Assembly: GCA_965262235.1 (NCBI GenBank)
Contig: OZ253504.1
Span: 2,976,001-3,040,000 of the forward strand
Length of the DNA: 64,000 nt
Direction of reading: 5' to 3'
Source: CATQGW01 sp965262235
GTDB taxonomy: Bacteria; Chloroflexota; Dehalococcoidia; Bin125
Of this stretch, positions 24,471-33,377 are shown piece by piece. The notes beneath the pieces were generated by a model, which was not told where the DNA came from, ran no database searches, and was given only the letters and a program-made list of their open reading frames with translations. Every line of letters starts with the position of its first letter. Position 1 is the stretch's first letter. The translations under genes and the position numbers were made by a program.

Positions 24471-25181
24471 TTGGCCGACACTCTCAGTTCCGACCAGCTG
24501 GCCGCGTTGCGCGCCTGGCCCTCCCCGGCCATCGCCAACGCGATCGAAACGTTTGACATCCGCAGCCGCGCCTACGGCTTCCTGGCCCCCGACATCCTCT
24601 GTCGCTTCCCCGACATGGAGCCGATCGTGGGCTACGCGGTGACCTGCAAGATTCGCGCGAGCATTCCGCCGCGCGACGACCCCGAGACGCAGTCGGCGCC
24701 CGACTGGTGGGCCCACATCCAGTCGATCCCGGAGCCGCGGATCATCGTGATCCAGGACCTCGACCAGCCGCCGATTGGCTCGTTCTGGGGCGAGGTGAAT
24801 GGCAACATCCATAAGGCCCTGGGCGGGATCGGGCTCGTCACCGACGGCGGCGTGCGCGACCTCGACGAGGTCGACGAGATCGGGTTCCAGTTCTTCTCGC
24901 GCGAGATTCTGGTCTCCCACGCGTACGTGCACATCGTCGAGATCGGCAAGCCGGTCACCGTCGGAGGCTTGACCATCACTCCCGGCGATCTGCTGCACGG
25001 CGACAAGCACGGCGTGGTGCAGATTCCGCATGAGATCGCGCCGCAGGTGGCCGACGCGGCGCAGGCGGTCGAGGACCGTGAGCGCGTGATCATCAACTAC
25101 GCGAAGTCGGACGGCTTCAGCCGCGAAGGTCTGCTGCGCGTGATGGCGCCCGCCCCCTCGGGCGACGAAGAAACGCCGTAG
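24471..25181 (+). CDS. RraA-like / 4-hydroxy-4-methyl-2-oxoglutarate aldolase-family protein
   Basis: 236 residues. The RraA/HMG-CHA aldolase core is visible as FWGEVNGNIHKALGGIG then VTDGGVRDLDEV, where the Arg-Asp pair binds metal and pyruvate in aldolases of this fold, and PGDLLHGDKHGVVQIP near the C terminus. Such proteins either cleave hydroxy-oxo acids to pyruvate or, as RraA, bind RNase E. In this catabolic context an aldolase is more likely. It starts with TTG at 24471 after AAGGGAC. Confidence 0.88.
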   Translation: MADTLSSDQLAALRAWPSPAIANAIETFDIRSRAYGFLAPDILCRFPDMEPIVGYAVTCKIRASIPPRDDPETQSAPDWWAHIQSIPEPRIIVIQDLDQPPIGSFWGEVNGNIHKALGGIGLVTDGGVRDLDEVDEIGFQFFSREILVSHAYVHIVEIGKPVTVGGLTITPGDLLHGDKHGVVQIPHEIAPQVADAAQAVEDRERVIINYAKSDGFSREGLLRVMAPAPSGDEETP

Positions 25182-25390
25182 CCAGCGCGCAGACGGATTG
25201 AGGGGCGAGGGTTACTTCGCGGCTCGCTCCGCCGCCCCGCGCCGTCGGTACGTTCGCGCCCTTCGCGTCGCGTGACTTCCGCGTCCTGTGGTCGGTCATC
25301 TTTCTGCGCTCCTCGGCGCAGTGGCTGGACCAGGTCGCGCGACCGGTCCTGATTGCCCAGCTGACCGGCTCAGCGCTGCTGCTCGGCGCG

Positions 25391-26485
25391 GTGCTCGCGG
25401 CGCGGATGGCCCCGAATCTGTTGCTCGGCGTGTTCGCGGGCGCGATCGTCGATCGCTATCCGCGCCGCCGGATCCTGATCCTCTCGCAGCTCGGCAACGT
25501 GCTCTCCGCGATCATTTTGTGCGCGTTGCTGGTCGCCGGCTGGGTGGAGCCCTGGCACGTGATCGCCCTGGCGGCGCTCTCGGGTACGAACATGGCCTTC
25601 TTCCAGCCGGCCCGCCAGGCGATCCTGCCCGCGATGGTCCCGCCGGAGTCGATCCGCAGCGCGGTGGCGCTCTCGCAGACCGCCAACACGGTGACCCGGA
25701 TCGGCGGCGCGGTGCTGGCCGGAGTGCTGCTCGAGTTTTCGAACTACAGCGTGATCTACGGCACGATGGCGGCGATCTATGCCGCCGCGGCGATCGCCGC
25801 GCTGCTGATTCGCTCCGATATCGGAGAGCCCGCGACGCGCCCGCAATCGCAGCCGTCACTGTTCTCACAGGTGGGCGAAGGCCTGCGCTGGGCCTATCGC
25901 ACTCGCCGGCCGATGGCGGTGGTGGGCGTGTCGGTGCTGATGTTCATTTTCATCGTGCCCTACCAGGGCGTGTTCCTGCCGCTGCTGGTGATTGACGAGC
26001 TGGCCGCCCACGCGTCGTGGGTGGGCTACATGATGGCGGCGGGCGGCGCGGGCGCCGTGGCGGGCTCGCTGACGCTGGCCGCGGTGCGACGCCTGCCGGC
26101 CACCGGCCGGCTGATGGCCTCGCTGCTGATCGCTTCGGGCATCGTGCTGGCGCTGCTCTCGTTCGCGCCCAGCCTGCCGCTGGTCGCGGTCTGCGTCTTC
26201 GCGGCGGCCGCGTGCAGCACCAACGTGATGTCGCTGGCCAACCTCACGCTGCTGCGGCTGGGCCGCGGGGCGATGGCCGGCCGGGCGGTGAGCCTGATGA
26301 ACCTGGCGCGCGGCATGATCCCGGTCGGCGCGATGATCGCGGGCGCGCTGGCCGACGGGCTGGGTCCCCGCACCGGGCTGCTCACCGTCAGCGTGGCGGC
26401 GATCGTGGTCAGTGCGCTGGTGTTGATCTCGCCGTTGGCCGGCCAGGTCTCCGACCAGACCCGCGACGAGCCAGCCGCCCCCTGA
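25391..26485 (+). CDS. MFS transporter (enterobactin-exporter/MFS_3-like); true N terminus lies upstream
   Basis: The frame encodes a major-facilitator protein with the loop 2-3 motif GAIVDRYPRRR and about eleven predicted helices. GTG at 25391 is the first normal start codon, but the same frame continues upstream to about 25202 and encodes a clear first helix (FRVLWSVIFLRSSAQW, then LTGSALLLGAV) with no ATG, GTG or TTG. So either a rare start is used or an indel lies near 25200-25260. It follows the RraA-like gene and may export a metabolite or drug. Its substrate is unknown. Confidence 0.8.
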   Translation: MLAARMAPNLLLGVFAGAIVDRYPRRRILILSQLGNVLSAIILCALLVAGWVEPWHVIALAALSGTNMAFFQPARQAILPAMVPPESIRSAVALSQTANTVTRIGGAVLAGVLLEFSNYSVIYGTMAAIYAAAAIAALLIRSDIGEPATRPQSQPSLFSQVGEGLRWAYRTRRPMAVVGVSVLMFIFIVPYQGVFLPLLVIDELAAHASWVGYMMAAGGAGAVAGSLTLAAVRRLPATGRLMASLLIASGIVLALLSFAPSLPLVAVCVFAAAACSTNVMSLANLTLLRLGRGAMAGRAVSLMNLARGMIPVGAMIAGALADGLGPRTGLLTVSVAAIVVSALVLISPLAGQVSDQTRDEPAAP

Positions 26486-26486
26486 G

Positions 26487-27581
26487 CTAGTCGTCCTCCA
26501 GCATGGGGGCGGCGGCCCGACTCCAGGCCTCGAGCTCGATCGTCAGCTCGATCGCGTCGTCGCCGCGCTGCAGCTGGACGCTGGCCGTCTCACCGACGCG
26601 CAGCTGTTCGAGCGTGGCGACCAGCGACGCGAACGAGTCGATCGGGTGGCCGTCGAGCCCGAGGATCACATCGCCGACCCGCACATCCGCCCGGTCGGCG
26701 GCGCTGCCGGGCAGGATGTTGGTCACAGCGAAGTTCTCGCCGAGCACGACCCCGAGGCGCGGGTGCTCGATGTGCTCGCCCGCGAGCATCCGCGGCAGCA
26801 CGCGCAGCAGCGTGTCGACCGGGATCGCGAACGCAACGCCGGTCCAGGCGCGGATCGGGCTCTCGATCCGCGAGGGCACGCCGACCAGCTCGCCGGCGCG
26901 GTTGACCAAGACCCCTCCGGAGTTCCCGGGGTTCAGGGCTGCATCCGTCTGGATCATGGCGAACTGCGCGCGCTGGGTTGGTCCGCTCGAGCGCAGCGTG
27001 CGGTCGAGGCCGGCGATGATCCCCACCGACAGCGAGTGCTCGAGCCCGTACGGGGCGCCGACCGCGGCGACCCGGTCACCGACTCGAACTGCGTCAAGCT
27101 CCCCGTATTCCAGCAGCCTGATCGTGACAGCGCGGTGATCGACTCGAATCACCGCGAGATCGTTCGCGGGGTCCGTTCCGATCAGCTCGGCCTCGGTGTG
27201 CTCGCCGGTCCACGTGCCGACGGTGATTACCTGCGCGTCGTCGACGACGTGGAAGTTGGTCACGATGTGACCGTCGTGATCGATGAAGAAGCCCGAGCCC
27301 TCGCCGAAGTCGGTGGTGATCGTGACGACGGCCGGCGCGACACGCTCGTAGATCGCGGCTGGATCGAAATCCGCAGCGGGCACGAGGGACGTCGTCTCGG
27401 CCAGTGCAACGGCCGGCGCGTTCGCACCGGCGGCCTGCGCTTCGGCAGCCGTCGCCAGGACCGGCTGCGACGTCGTGGGCGCGCTGTCCACGTCGCCGCC
27501 ACCGATCGCGAGCAGTAGTACGAGCGCCGTGATCGCCGACATGGCTGTGCCGACGGCGAGCGCGATCAGGGTTGTCTTCAT
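26487..27581 (-). CDS. HtrA/DegP-type trypsin-like serine protease with PDZ domain
   Basis: 364 residues. A transmembrane anchor or signal sequence (about 5-27) leads into an Ala/Pro/Thr-rich linker. The protease domain has the full triad: His111 (VTNFHVVDD), Asp141 (ANDLAVIRVD) and Ser221 (NPGNSGGVLV). One PDZ domain follows (about 275-350; ILPGSAADRADVRVGDVILG). Such proteases degrade or refold damaged envelope proteins. ATG 27581 follows GAGGGAG. It converges on the MFS gene with only 1 bp between stops. Confidence 0.93.
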   Translation of the reverse strand: MKTTLIALAVGTAMSAITALVLLLAIGGGDVDSAPTTSQPVLATAAEAQAAGANAPAVALAETTSLVPAADFDPAAIYERVAPAVVTITTDFGEGSGFFIDHDGHIVTNFHVVDDAQVITVGTWTGEHTEAELIGTDPANDLAVIRVDHRAVTIRLLEYGELDAVRVGDRVAAVGAPYGLEHSLSVGIIAGLDRTLRSSGPTQRAQFAMIQTDAALNPGNSGGVLVNRAGELVGVPSRIESPIRAWTGVAFAIPVDTLLRVLPRMLAGEHIEHPRLGVVLGENFAVTNILPGSAADRADVRVGDVILGLDGHPIDSFASLVATLEQLRVGETASVQLQRGDDAIELTIELEAWSRAAAPMLEDD

Positions 27582-27693
27582 CTGCGGCTCCCTCGGACTG
27601 CGTGAGGCAGTGAGAGCGACGGTATGTCCGCGACACGATTGCACTGCGTGCGACGGCTACACCCGTACCAAGTGATTACGGGAAGCTTACGAA

Positions 27694-28638
27694 CTACTCA
27701 GGACCTGCGAGCACTTCGATCAGGACCGGGATGCGTCCCTCGGCGAAGAGGCCGAGGCGCTCGAACGCGGCCTCCGAGAGGTCCACGTGGTTGGGACCCA
27801 GCAGGCCGGTGTCCTGGATGACGACGTCCACGGATCGCTCGTCGCGCCAGATGCGCAGGCGTGTCCCGCACGGCCACGACACCGCGGCCGCGATCTGGGG
27901 GTCGGTCGGGTCGTAGGGGTCGCCGGTGCAGTACATCGGGCCGCCGGCGAGCGAAGGGTGGTAGTAGGTCGCCTCGCCGCGGACGACCCGCTGGCTGAGT
28001 TCGCCGGCGCGGACGCCGGTCGCGGGGTTCCAGACGGCGCCGGCGACGCGCGTGCGCACCCAGACGGCGTTGCCGGGGTGTAGGACGCTAAAGAGCTGCT
28101 GCGCGCTCTGGCCGGGCTCGTAGGCGTACCAGCGCTGGTCTTGCGGCCACCAGCGGCGTGCCTCGACGACGGGCCCCAGAGGGTCTTCGCCGAAGACGGT
28201 CCAGACGGCCTCGTGCAGGCCCGACCAGCCGAGGAAGGACCAGCCGACCGGAAGCTCGATCGGCTCCGGGTATGGAACGGCCGCGCGAGGCTGCTGCCAC
28301 GCGGCGGCTTCGGAGAGCTCCAGCCAGAGCGGTTGGCCGTGCTGCAGCGTCGTCAGCGTCGGATGCGGCAGGCGCGGGGCCCAGCCGATCCAGCGCCGTT
28401 CAACCACTTCCCAGCTCCAGGCGGCACGCACGGGCAGGCCCGCGAGCGCTTCCGCAATCAACGTGTCGGGTCCGCACCAGCTCGCGGCGTTCCAGCCCTC
28501 AACGAGGTTGATGTCCTGCGTCTCGCGCGCAGCTGCGCGTCCGGCCCCGACAGCGCCGACCGTGAGCAGCGCCGCGCCGCCCGCCGCTGCGCGCAACAGC
28601 GCGCGGCGCGTGATGCGGCGGCTGATCGGGCGGCTCAT
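27694..28638 (-). CDS. Secreted RlpA-like double-psi beta-barrel protein
   Basis: 314 residues. The N terminus (RRITRRALLRAAAGGAALL) looks like a twin-arginine or related signal peptide. The C-terminal domain (about 220-314) is a double-psi beta barrel of RlpA/3D type: GEATYYHPSLAGG, PCGTRLRIW and VIQDTGLLGPNHVDLSEAAFERLG. RlpA proteins bind or cleave peptidoglycan lacking stem peptides. The Trp-rich region before it (about 45-215) has two similar segments (GWNAASW and GWSFLGW). Its ATG overlaps the stop of the upstream methyltransferase by 4 bp. Confidence 0.85.
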   Translation of the reverse strand: MSRPISRRITRRALLRAAAGGAALLTVGAVGAGRAAARETQDINLVEGWNAASWCGPDTLIAEALAGLPVRAAWSWEVVERRWIGWAPRLPHPTLTTLQHGQPLWLELSEAAAWQQPRAAVPYPEPIELPVGWSFLGWSGLHEAVWTVFGEDPLGPVVEARRWWPQDQRWYAYEPGQSAQQLFSVLHPGNAVWVRTRVAGAVWNPATGVRAGELSQRVVRGEATYYHPSLAGGPMYCTGDPYDPTDPQIAAAVSWPCGTRLRIWRDERSVDVVIQDTGLLGPNHVDLSEAAFERLGLFAEGRIPVLIEVLAGPE

Positions 28639-29654
28639 CCGCGCTTCGCCGCCTGCTGCGCATGCCATGCACGCCAGGAGTACATCGCGACTGCCGTCGC
28701 GACGGCGACGTTGAGGCTGTCGATTCGCCCATAGACGGGCAGCTCGACCTGCAAGTCGGCCGCTTCGACGAACGACGCGGGCAGCCCGTCGCCCTCGTTG
28801 CCGGCGACGATCAGCGGACGCTCGGGCCAGTCGGCCTCCCACATGAGCTGAGCATCGGGCCCCTGCTGCAGGGCCACGATGCTGTAACCCTCGGCGCGTG
28901 CGCGCTCGAGGCAGGCCCGCGCCGTGGGCAGCACCTCGATCGGCAGCCACCAATCCGCGCCCTTCGTCGAGGGCCGGTTGTAGAAGTCGCGCCCCACGAT
29001 CCAGAGCGCCTCCGCTCCGGCGGCGTCGGCGCTGCGAATCAGCGTGCCGAGGTTCACGCCGTAGGAAAAGTTGAAGGCGGCGATGGCGAAGGACCTCGGT
29101 CGGACCGGCGGCGTCGACTGCGGGGGCGGCAGCCCGAAGGGGCGGACGTTCGAGCGCCCGGGGTCGCCCACGTCGGGGCCGCGGCCCGCGATCGCGTCGA
29201 GCGCGCGCCCGGCGCGATGGCGGACCGCGGGGTCCGCGTCCTCGACGAGGCGCTGGAGCAGCGGTTGCGCGGCCGAGCCGACGGCGCCGAGCGTGACGCA
29301 GGCCGCGCGCCGCGAACGCTGGTCGCCGCCGGCGAGCACCGGCGCCAGCTGCCGGCAGACCTCGTGCGGGTCGAGCCGAGGGAGCAGGTTCATCGCGCGA
29401 CGGCGCACGCGGCGCTGAGGCGAGAGCAGCGAGGGCAGCAGGGCCGCGACCGCCTCGTCGGCCGGCGCGAGCTGTAGCGCGATCCGCGCCTCGCCGCGCA
29501 GGAAGCCATGGTGGGCGGTGAGCGCCACCCTCGCCGCGTACTGCACCCAGCCGGCATCGCGCCGCTCCGCAGCCGCGCGCACGGCGAGCCCCTCCGCGTA
29601 GGCGTCCGCGTCGTCGGGCGGGAGGTCGGGTGTGATGTCGAGCTCGTCAGTCAT
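28635..29654 (-). CDS. SpoU/TrmH RNA 2'-O-methyltransferase fused to HEAT-like repeats
   Basis: 339 residues, much longer than a bare SpoU domain (about 150). Residues 40-160 contain HEAT-like helical repeats (ALLPSLLSPQRRVRRRAMNLLPR, in two parts: QRRVRRRAMNLL and LVEDADPAVRHRAGRAL). The C-terminal SpoU domain shows FNFSYGVNLGTLIRSADAAG (motif 1), VAGNEGDGLP (motif 2) and LPVYGRIDSLNVAVATAVAM (motif 3), with the catalytic Arg and the trefoil-knot SAM site. It should methylate a ribose 2'-OH in tRNA or rRNA. The fusion is unusual. Confidence 0.88.
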   Translation of the reverse strand: MTDELDITPDLPPDDADAYAEGLAVRAAAERRDAGWVQYAARVALTAHHGFLRGEARIALQLAPADEAVAALLPSLLSPQRRVRRRAMNLLPRLDPHEVCRQLAPVLAGGDQRSRRAACVTLGAVGSAAQPLLQRLVEDADPAVRHRAGRALDAIAGRGPDVGDPGRSNVRPFGLPPPQSTPPVRPRSFAIAAFNFSYGVNLGTLIRSADAAGAEALWIVGRDFYNRPSTKGADWWLPIEVLPTARACLERARAEGYSIVALQQGPDAQLMWEADWPERPLIVAGNEGDGLPASFVEAADLQVELPVYGRIDSLNVAVATAVAMYSWRAWHAQQAAKRG

Positions 29655-29782
29655 ACATAGATCATGCCCCGATTAGACTCTCCGCGTCGAATCGGAGCGC
29701 ACATGGTTTACCCCCGAATGTTCTCGCACCACACGTCGATCGCCCTCGCGGCGCTCGATCTCCAGCACGGTGAGCCCTGCCG

Positions 29783-30205
29783 ATGACCGTTCGCGACATC
29801 GAGATCGCTGCCGAGCCGATTGACGCCTATGAGGCGGCTGTGGAGGTGCTTGAGGACGCGACGACGCGCGGATCGTTCAAGGTGGTGCTCGACGAGGCGG
29901 CGCATCGCTATTCGATCTCGTGGGAGACGCGCGTTTCGGGCTCGCGCTACGACTTCCGCTTCCAGCGTCTCGGGGCCAGGGTCACGCGCGTCGAGGTCGA
30001 GCTGGGATTCTCGGGCGCGATCGGCTGGCTGATTGGCCTGCTCCGTGCGGCCGGCAACGGACCGCACCTCGACCGCATTCTCGACGACATCCGCAAGCTC
30101 GCCGAGTCTGAGGAGTTTTACGAAGACCACGCTGACGAAGTCGATGAGGACGACGCCGCCGGCGAACAGGCCGACGACGAATGGATGAGTGACCTCCCGC
30201 GTTAG
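29783..30205 (+). CDS. Hypothetical protein, SRPBCC-like, with acidic tail
   Basis: 140 residues. The pattern IEIAAEPIDAYEAAVEVLED, then YSISWETRVSGSRYDFRFQ and VEVELGFSGAIGWLIGLL, has the alternating strands and final helix of SRPBCC/polyketide-cyclase-like proteins, but no ligand residues can be named. The last 25 residues are strongly acidic (EDHADEVDEDDAAGEQADDE). It precedes the SDR gene on the same strand by 62 bp. The family call is tentative. Confidence 0.65.
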   Translation: MTVRDIEIAAEPIDAYEAAVEVLEDATTRGSFKVVLDEAAHRYSISWETRVSGSRYDFRFQRLGARVTRVEVELGFSGAIGWLIGLLRAAGNGPHLDRILDDIRKLAESEEFYEDHADEVDEDDAAGEQADDEWMSDLPR

Positions 30206-30267
30206 CCTTGCCGCGAATCACGGGATCGGTCCCGCGATCAGGGCTGGCGATCTGGGGAGCGTGTGCG

Positions 30268-31089
30268 ATGAAACTTTCGGGACTTGAGAACAAGGTGGCG
30301 GTGGTGACCGGCGGCGGGCGGATGCGAAGTATCGGCCGTCCGATCGCCGTTGAACTGGCCGAAGCAGGCTGCGACATCGTGCTCACCGGCACGGGCCGCG
30401 CGCCAGAGAATTATCCCGACGAGGAGAAGGCGGCCGGCTGGCGCGACATCCATTCGGTGGCCGAAGAGGTCGAGGCCACCGGGCGCCGGGCGCTGGCGTT
30501 GGTCAGCGACGTGGCCGACTACGGCTCGGTTGAGAGCCTGCTGCAGCAGACGCTGGACAAGTTCGGGCGGGCCGACTTCGTGATCAACAACGCCGGCGCC
30601 GCTCGCGGCGCCGACCGCGTGCCGGTCGTCGATCTCGACCCCGAGCTGTGGCGCGTCGTGATCGACGTGAACCTGACGGGCGCGTTCTACATGAGCCAGG
30701 TGTTCGGTCGGCACCTGATCGCGCAAGGCGAGGGCGGGGCGATCATCAACATCTCCTCGATCGCGGGCAAGATGCTCGGCCCCAACACCGCCGCCTACGC
30801 GGCCTCGAAGGCCGGCCTGCAGGCGCTCAACGCCTCCATGGCGCAGGAGATCGGCCGCTACGGCGTGCGCGTCAATGCGATCTGCCCGGGGATCATCGAT
30901 ACGTCGCGCATGGACGACCTGGGCCGTGGCGAGACCTGGGAGGGCATGATCCGCACGCGCATCCCGATGGGCCGCGCCGGCGAGGGCGCCGACATCGCGC
31001 ACATCACGACCTTCCTCTGCTCCGACGAGGGCGAGTGGATCACCGGCCAGTCGTACAATGTCGACGGCGGCACCTGCGTCCAGCACTAG
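30268..31089 (+). CDS. SDR-family oxidoreductase
   Basis: 273 residues of a classical short-chain dehydrogenase. The cofactor-binding site is TGGGRMRSIGRPIA, and NNAGAA, the Ser of INISSIAG, and Tyr-x3-Lys in YAASKAG complete the catalytic tetrad. The C terminus GEWITGQSYNVDGG is typical. ATG 30268 follows GGGGAG; a longer TTG start adds an unconserved leader. An enoyl-CoA hydratase gene follows 56 bp downstream, so it may oxidise or reduce a 3-hydroxyacyl-CoA. NAD(H) or NADP(H) preference is not clear. Confidence 0.92.
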   Translation: MKLSGLENKVAVVTGGGRMRSIGRPIAVELAEAGCDIVLTGTGRAPENYPDEEKAAGWRDIHSVAEEVEATGRRALALVSDVADYGSVESLLQQTLDKFGRADFVINNAGAARGADRVPVVDLDPELWRVVIDVNLTGAFYMSQVFGRHLIAQGEGGAIINISSIAGKMLGPNTAAYAASKAGLQALNASMAQEIGRYGVRVNAICPGIIDTSRMDDLGRGETWEGMIRTRIPMGRAGEGADIAHITTFLCSDEGEWITGQSYNVDGGTCVQH

Positions 31090-31145
31090 GCACTAGAGGG
31101 CGCACTCACACCGCCACGACGACACGCACAACGGAGGATGCAGCT

Positions 31146-31937
31146 GTGGACTACGAATTCATCAGGTACGAGCAGGACGAGCGGATCGTCACGATCACGA
31201 TCAACCGCCCCGAGCGGATGAACTCGATTCACCCGCCCACGACGGCCGAGCTGGCCCACGCCTGGAACACGTTCAAGAACGACGACGACGCCTGGATCGC
31301 GATTCTGACCGGCGCCGGCACGCGCGCGTTCTCGGCTGGGAACGACCTGAAGTTCACGGCCGAGCAAGGGCGCTCGAACGCGCCGATGCGTTTCCCGCCC
31401 GAGCCCGGCGGCTTCGGCGGGATCACCGCCGACTTCGATTGCCCGAAGCCGATGATCGCCGCGGTCAATGGTTTCGCCCTGGGCGGCGGCTGCGAGATGG
31501 CGATGGCCTGCGACATCATCATCGCCGCCGAGCACGCCGTGCTCGGGCTGCCTGAACCGAAGGTCGGCCTGATGGCCGGCGCCGGCGGCGTGCACCGCCT
31601 GCCGCGCCACATCCCGCTCAAGATCGCGATGGGTTTCATGCTGACCGCCCGGCACGTGCCCGCACCCGAGGCGCACGCCTGGGGCCTCGTCAACGAGGTG
31701 GTTCCGGCTGAGGACCTGATGGCCACGGCGCGCCGGTGGGCGGGGGAGATCCTGCTCTGTGCGCCGATCTCGGTGCGCGCCTCGAAGGAAGCGGCGTACG
31801 GCGGTCTCGATCTGCCGCTGCCCGCAGCGCTGACGCACAGCTTCCATCAACAGCGCCTGATGGGTCAGTCAGAAGACCTGATCGAGGGCCCGCGCGCCTT
31901 CGCCGAGAAGCGCACGCCGAACTGGAAGGGCCGCTAG
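31146..31937 (+). CDS. Enoyl-CoA hydratase/crotonase, hydratase-competent
   Basis: 263 residues. Both hydratase glutamates are present: Glu117 (GGGCEMAMACD) and Glu137 (LPEPKVGLMAG). The oxyanion loop is FSAGNDL. It starts with GTG 31146, 8 nt after GGAGG; an ATG at 31138 is out of frame. It should hydrate trans-2-enoyl-CoA to the (S)-3-hydroxyacyl-CoA, which the upstream SDR could then oxidise. It contrasts with the crotonase at 22408-23226, which has Gln at both sites. Confidence 0.92.
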   Translation: MDYEFIRYEQDERIVTITINRPERMNSIHPPTTAELAHAWNTFKNDDDAWIAILTGAGTRAFSAGNDLKFTAEQGRSNAPMRFPPEPGGFGGITADFDCPKPMIAAVNGFALGGGCEMAMACDIIIAAEHAVLGLPEPKVGLMAGAGGVHRLPRHIPLKIAMGFMLTARHVPAPEAHAWGLVNEVVPAEDLMATARRWAGEILLCAPISVRASKEAAYGGLDLPLPAALTHSFHQQRLMGQSEDLIEGPRAFAEKRTPNWKGR

Positions 31938-31983
31938 TCCTCAGCGGTCCTCCGATCCGCGAGCGGTTGTCGCAGGGGCGCCC

Positions 31984-32580
31984 CTACGAGGAGCTGTCGC
32001 TGATGCCGGGCCATCGCGGGGCGGCAGAGAGTTCGGCCATTCGGCGCGCCGAATCGGGCACGTCGTGGCCGAGCTTGCGGCCGTACTCCTCGGCCCACGC
32101 CGGCGGCAGCAGCTGCTGGACCTCGTGCCAGCGAATCGGCTGGTCGCCCGTGCAGCGCTCGGCGTCGAACACGTCGGCGAGCCAGATCGCCATGTCGCCG
32201 CCGTCCATGTAGTTGACCACGCGGCAGGCCATCCAGCCGAGCACGCCATCGAGGATCGGCAGGCCTTCGGGACCGTCGCGCCAGCCGAGTCCGTCGAACT
32301 TGTCGACCTCCGTCTGCGAGCGGAAGCCCCAATGCCGGACCCAGTCCCACTGCTCACGCGAGATCACGTGGACGGCGAAGCGGCCCGAGGCCTCGATCAG
32401 CTCGTTGGTGTGGTTGCGCTTCTGGATCTGCACCAGCAGCCGCGGCTGCGCGGGGACGATTGAGGCCGCGAACGCGCCGACCGCGATCTGTCCTCCGCGC
32501 CGCTCGCCGTCGGCCGCGGTGACCACCGTCAGCGGCGACCAGAGCAGCGTCAGCAGCGAGGGAGCGTCCTGTAGTGGCAT
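31984..32580 (-). CDS. Flavin reductase-like / FMN-binding domain protein
   Basis: 198 residues. The first half has the flavin-reductase split barrel: PLTVVTAADGERRGGQIAVGAFAAS (in parts PLTVVTAADG and GQIAVGAFAASIV), VQIQKRNHTNELI and FAVHVISREQ. These match the FMN-contacting segments of HpaC-like and related proteins. The C-terminal 60 residues are charged and less conserved. It would supply reduced FMN to a monooxygenase or bind FMN as an oxidoreductase. It follows the VTT membrane gene by 10 bp on the same strand. Confidence 0.82.
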   Translation of the reverse strand: MPLQDAPSLLTLLWSPLTVVTAADGERRGGQIAVGAFAASIVPAQPRLLVQIQKRNHTNELIEASGRFAVHVISREQWDWVRHWGFRSQTEVDKFDGLGWRDGPEGLPILDGVLGWMACRVVNYMDGGDMAIWLADVFDAERCTGDQPIRWHEVQQLLPPAWAEEYGRKLGHDVPDSARRMAELSAAPRWPGISDSSS

Positions 32581-32590
32581 GTGCGGCAGG

Positions 32591-33337
32591 CTACTGCTCG
32601 TCGACCGGCAGGGTCGGCGCCGCGCTGATTGGCGACGGCGGCGTCTCGGCCGCGGCGACCACCGCGGCGAGGCGGTGCTGGTCGCGGCCGCGCTTCCACG
32701 CCAGCCAGGCCAGCGGGGCGATGAAGAACAGCGCGATCGCGGCCAGTGCGGCCGCGGCGACCACCCAGTTGCTACGCACGCCCTCGCCAAGCACGGCGGC
32801 CAGGGCAAGGATCGGGGCGCTGGCGAGGATCGAGATCGCCATGTACGGCAGGAACCGCATCCGCGTGAGCCCGGCGGCGTAGGAGACGTAGTCCACGCCG
32901 GCGATCGGGAAGAGCCGCAGCACGATCAACAGCCGAATTCCGAGCCGCTCGCCGAGTTCGTCGATCTTGTCGACCGCGGCCTGCGACATCAGCCGTCGCA
33001 ACGCGCGTCGGCCCAGCGTCCGCGAGACCCAGAAGCAGACCGCGGAGCCGATCGCGGCGCCGATCATCGTGTAGAGGAAGCCGAGACCGCCGCCAAACAC
33101 GGTCGCGGCGATGATCGGCGCGGGCGCGGTCGGCAGCGGCGCGAACAGCATCGAGGCGGCGAAGAAGCCGATGTAGGCGATCGGCCCCCACGGACCCAGA
33201 TCGTCGATCCAGCGCTCGACATCGGTTTCGTCGTAGGGCGACCAACGCTCGTAGGCGAGGTAGATGGCGACGAGGGCGACGGCGATCAGCAGCACGCCGA
33301 TGATCAGCAGGATCGCGTGCCGCCGGGTCAGCTGCAT
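32591..33337 (-). CDS. TVP38/TMEM64 (VTT/DedA superfamily) membrane protein
   Basis: 248 residues with about six hydrophobic segments. The VTT core is seen in LFAPLPTAPAPIIAATVFGG, then IGSAVCFWVSRTLGRRALRR and the re-entrant-type LRLFPIAGVDYVSYAAGL. Family members act in membrane lipid handling or scrambling; the bacterial role is poorly defined. ATG 33337 places the first helix at residues 8-28. The C-terminal tail is hydrophilic and Ala/Pro-rich. Confidence 0.88.
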   Translation of the reverse strand: MQLTRRHAILLIIGVLLIAVALVAIYLAYERWSPYDETDVERWIDDLGPWGPIAYIGFFAASMLFAPLPTAPAPIIAATVFGGGLGFLYTMIGAAIGSAVCFWVSRTLGRRALRRLMSQAAVDKIDELGERLGIRLLIVLRLFPIAGVDYVSYAAGLTRMRFLPYMAISILASAPILALAAVLGEGVRSNWVVAAAALAAIALFFIAPLAWLAWKRGRDQHRLAAVVAAAETPPSPISAAPTLPVDEQ

Positions 33338-33377
33338 CGATCGACTATACGAGGCGGGAGGGTCGGGTTCGCCGAAG

